Part shown: positions 5,702 through 7,571 of the stretch, piece by piece
Numbering within the stretch: the first letter of the stretch is position 1
How the letters are laid out: every line of letters begins with the position of its first letter
Assembly: GCA_937926415.1 (NCBI GenBank)
Contig: CALBAF010000253.1
Span: 1 to 7,571, forward strand
Length of the DNA: 7,571 nucleotides
Direction of reading: 5' to 3'
From: an uncultured Actinomyces sp.
GTDB taxonomy: Bacteria; Actinomycetota; Actinomycetes; Actinomycetales; Actinomycetaceae
Program-made: the position numbers and the translations under genes
The notes under the pieces: model-generated
Told to the model about the DNA's origin: nothing
The model's input: the letters and a program-made list of their open reading frames with translations, nothing else
The model's database searches: none

Positions 5702-7393
5702 ATGAAGTCTTTGTACGAGAACCTCAGCGAACCCGCGCCCCTGGAAGATGGCGCACTGCGAGTGATCCCGCTGGGAGGTCTCGGCGAGGTCGGCCGCAAC
5801 ATGAACGTCCTCGAGTACCGGGGCAAGCTCCTGGTCGTGGACTGTGGCGTCCTCTTCCCCGAGGAGAGCCAGCCCGGCGTCGACCTGATCCTGCCGGATT
5901 TCTCCTGGATTGAAGAGCGCATGGACGACGTCGTCGGCCTCGTCCTGACCCACGGCCACGAGGACCACATCGGTGCCGTGCCCTACCTGTTCAAGCTGCG
6001 CAGCGACATCCCGGTCTACGGCTCTGACCTGACCCTGGCCTTCGTTGCCCCCAAGCTGCGCGAACACCGCCTGCCCGACCCGAGCCTCAACGTCGTCGCC
6101 GAGGGTGACCGCTTGAACGTCGGCCCCTTCGACCTCGAGTTCGTCTCCGTCACCCACTCGATCCCCGACGCGCTCGCGGTCTTCGTCCGTACGGATGCGG
6201 GCAACGTCCTCATCACGGGCGATTTCAAGATGGATCAGCTGCCGCTGGACCGCCGCCTCACCGACCTGCGTGCGTTTGCCCGCATGGGCGAGGAGGGCGT
6301 CGACCTGTTCATGGTGGACTCCACGAACGCCCTGGTGCCCGGATTCATTACCCCCGAGCGCGAGATCGGCCCTGTCCTCGACCAGGTGTTCGGCGAGGCC
6401 ACCGGCCAGATCGTCGTCGCCTCCTTCGCCTCGCACGTGCACCGCGTCCAGCAGGTCATCAACGCCGCCGCCCACCACGGGCGTCGCGTGGCCTTCGTGG
6501 GCCGCTCCATGGAGCGCAACATGCGCATCGCGGAGGAAAAGGGCTACCTGTCGATCCCCCAGGGCATCATCGTGGACCTCAAGGACATCGGTGAGCTGCC
6601 GCCCTCCCAGCGCGTCTACATGGCGACCGGTTCGCAGGGTGAGCCGATGGCGGCCCTGTCGCGCATGTCGGTGGGATCGCACCGCACGGTTCGAATCGAG
6701 CCGGGCGACATGGTCGTGCTGGCCTCCTCGCTGATCCCGGGCAACGAAAACTCCGTGTACCGCGTTATCAACGACCTGACCCGCCTGGGTGCGCGCGTCG
6801 TCTCCAAGGAGAACGCGAAGGTGCACGTGTCCGGTCACGCGAGCGCCGGTGAGCTCATCTACTGCTACAACATCGTTCAGCCCAAGAACGTCATGCCCAT
6901 CCACGGCGAGGTCCGTCACCTGGTGGGCAACGGTCAGCTGGCCGTCAAGACGGGCATCGACCCGCAGAACGTGGTCCTGGCCGAGGATGGCGTGACCGTC
7001 GACCTTAAGGACGGCGTCGCGCGCGTGTCGGGCATCGTGCCCTGCGAGTACGTGTACGTGGATGGCCGCTCGATCGGAGAGATCTCCGAGGACGAGCTGG
7101 AGACGCGCCGTACCCTGGGCTCGGAGGGATTCATCTCGATTTTCGCGGTCGTCGAGCACGACTCGGGGATGGTCCTGGCCGGCCCGGAGATCCGCGCGAT
7201 CGGCATGGCCGAGGACGATTCGGTCTTCGACGAGATCCTCCCCGACGTCACGCAGGCGCTCAAGGACGCGGCTGCTCCCGGCGGGCAGGACCCCTACGTC
7301 CTGCAGCAGGCGATGCGCCGCGTGATCGGGCGCTGGGTCGCGCGACGCTTGCGTTGTCGTCCTATGATCGTCCCGGTCGTGACCGAGCAGTAG
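5702..7393 (+). CDS. rnj: ribonuclease J (metallo-beta-lactamase/beta-CASP)
   Basis: This 563-residue cytoplasmic RNase cuts RNA endonucleolytically and degrades it 5' to 3'; it acts in rRNA maturation and mRNA turnover. The length fits the family (about 550-560 in actinobacteria). The metal-binding set is complete: HGHEDH at 84-89 (H84, H86, D88, H89), H152 in VTHSIPDA, D174 in ITGDFK, and H401 in MPIHGE. HVSGH at 375-379 is the typical beta-CASP-side motif. GRSMERNMR, ATGSQGEPMAALSRM and SSLIPGNE are strongly RNase J-like, and the C-terminus RPMIVPVVTEQ matches the ending I recall for M. tuberculosis RNase J. The frame is open far upstream through the ATPase gene, but that part has no homology character and overlaps real coding sequence. 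ATG 5702 starts the family-like protein. Identification is firm; the start is very likely despite lacking a ribosome site. Confidence 0.97.
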   Translation: MKSLYENLSEPAPLEDGALRVIPLGGLGEVGRNMNVLEYRGKLLVVDCGVLFPEESQPGVDLILPDFSWIEERMDDVVGLVLTHGHEDHIGAVPYLFKLRSDIPVYGSDLTLAFVAPKLREHRLPDPSLNVVAEGDRLNVGPFDLEFVSVTHSIPDALAVFVRTDAGNVLITGDFKMDQLPLDRRLTDLRAFARMGEEGVDLFMVDSTNALVPGFITPEREIGPVLDQVFGEATGQIVVASFASHVHRVQQVINAAAHHGRRVAFVGRSMERNMRIAEEKGYLSIPQGIIVDLKDIGELPPSQRVYMATGSQGEPMAALSRMSVGSHRTVRIEPGDMVVLASSLIPGNENSVYRVINDLTRLGARVVSKENAKVHVSGHASAGELIYCYNIVQPKNVMPIHGEVRHLVGNGQLAVKTGIDPQNVVLAEDGVTVDLKDGVARVSGIVPCEYVYVDGRSIGEISEDELETRRTLGSEGFISIFAVVEHDSGMVLAGPEIRAIGMAEDDSVFDEILPDVTQALKDAAAPGGQDPYVLQQAMRRVIGRWVARRLRCRPMIVPVVTEQ

Positions 7394-7447
7394 GCTCCCT
7401 GCAATCATTGACGAGGCCGTGGCCCGCCTGGCGGTAGCGCGTGCTCG

Positions 7448-7458
7448 AAGGAAGGAAG
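7448..7458 (+). promoter_or_regulatory. ribosome binding site before the last partial gene
   Basis: AAGGAAGGAAG is a purine run ending 4 nt before GTG 7463, with an AAGGA core 6 nt before it. It is good support for a translation start there. A TTGACG hexamer at 7408-7413 could be a -35, but no convincing -10 follows at 17-18 bp. Confidence 0.5.
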
Positions 7459-7462
7459 ATTC

Positions 7463-7571
7463 GTGTCGGGTCGTTTTATTTCGACGCACTCCGTTGCGCT
7501 TGTGTTGCCGATGCATATCGCATACGTGCCCGAGCGCGGCGGATCCGTTCACGCGGATGCTGCCAGCTCCC
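7463..7571 (+). CDS. 5' end of an unrecognised gene, cut by window edge
   Basis: A GTG after a strong purine-rich ribosome site opens a frame with no stop to the window end. It gives 36 residues beginning MSGRFISTHSVALVLP, followed by MHIAYVPERGG. The first part is mildly hydrophobic (about 11-22) and might be part of a signal or membrane segment, but too little is present to judge. It starts 69 nt after the RNase J stop with no clear terminator between, so read-through from RNase J is possible. In several actinobacteria an FtsK-type translocase gene lies near RNase J, but this N-terminus does not look like FtsK to me. I do not recognise the family. Another in-frame ATG is at 7511. Confidence 0.45.
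   Translation, partial: MSGRFISTHSVALVLPMHIAYVPERGGSVHADAASS

Noticed and set aside
5606..7552. 648-residue open frame on the - strand covering RNase J
   Set aside because: It is exactly antisense to RNase J, is dominated by Asp/His/Val/Arg runs typical of the complement of GC-rich coding sequence, and has no recognisable domain. It is a shadow frame.
1..7571. CRISPR arrays, IS elements, tRNA or rRNA genes
   Set aside because: No regularly spaced repeats, transposase frames, terminal inverted repeats, or tRNA/rRNA-like sequences were seen on either strand.

Overview
The window is GC-rich and densely coded, with every supported gene on the + strand. It looks like a chromosomal segment of an actinobacterium. 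The dihydrodipicolinate synthase and RNase J are of actinobacterial type, and a DtxR/IdeR-like operator is present. A relative of Actinomyces/Schaalia (Actinomycetaceae) is my best guess, but that is inference from general character and not from a database match.

Layout. (1) Positions 1-120 are a leader with a GC-rich hairpin. (2) 121-1026 is dapA, lysine/diaminopimelate biosynthesis, closed by a convincing intrinsic terminator at about 1032-1071. (3) 1072-1190 is an AT-richer control region. It has a TTGACA / TAATAT promoter, and a 19-bp inverted repeat with the geometry of a DtxR/IdeR iron box lies on its -10 element. (4) 1191-5601 is a tight five-gene operon: a small four-helix Cys/His-rich membrane protein (DUF4418-like), a membrane-anchored DUF6273-like protein, two MacB/FtsX-type ABC permeases and an ABC ATPase. 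Gaps are 31, -4, 27 and 1 bp, and a GC-rich hairpin (5610-5642) follows. (5) 5702-7393 is RNase J, apparently leaderless. (6) 7463-7571 is the start of an unrecognised gene that runs off the window.

How the parts fit. dapA and RNase J are housekeeping genes that lie next to each other in other actinobacteria (for example the dapA/rnj pair of Mycobacterium tuberculosis, from memory). Here the five-gene operon, with its own promoter and bounded by hairpins, sits between them. The two permeases and the ATPase should form one heterodimeric MacB/FtsX-like ABC complex. The DUF4418-like protein places six Cys and three His on the predicted outer face, both permeases carry Cys in their outer domains, and the promoter carries an iron-box-like operator. 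Together these suggest an iron- or metal-linked envelope system, possibly related to the ABC module of the P19/FTR1-type iron-uptake loci known from Campylobacter jejuni. This is the most interesting part of the window; the substrate and direction of transport cannot be read from the sequence.
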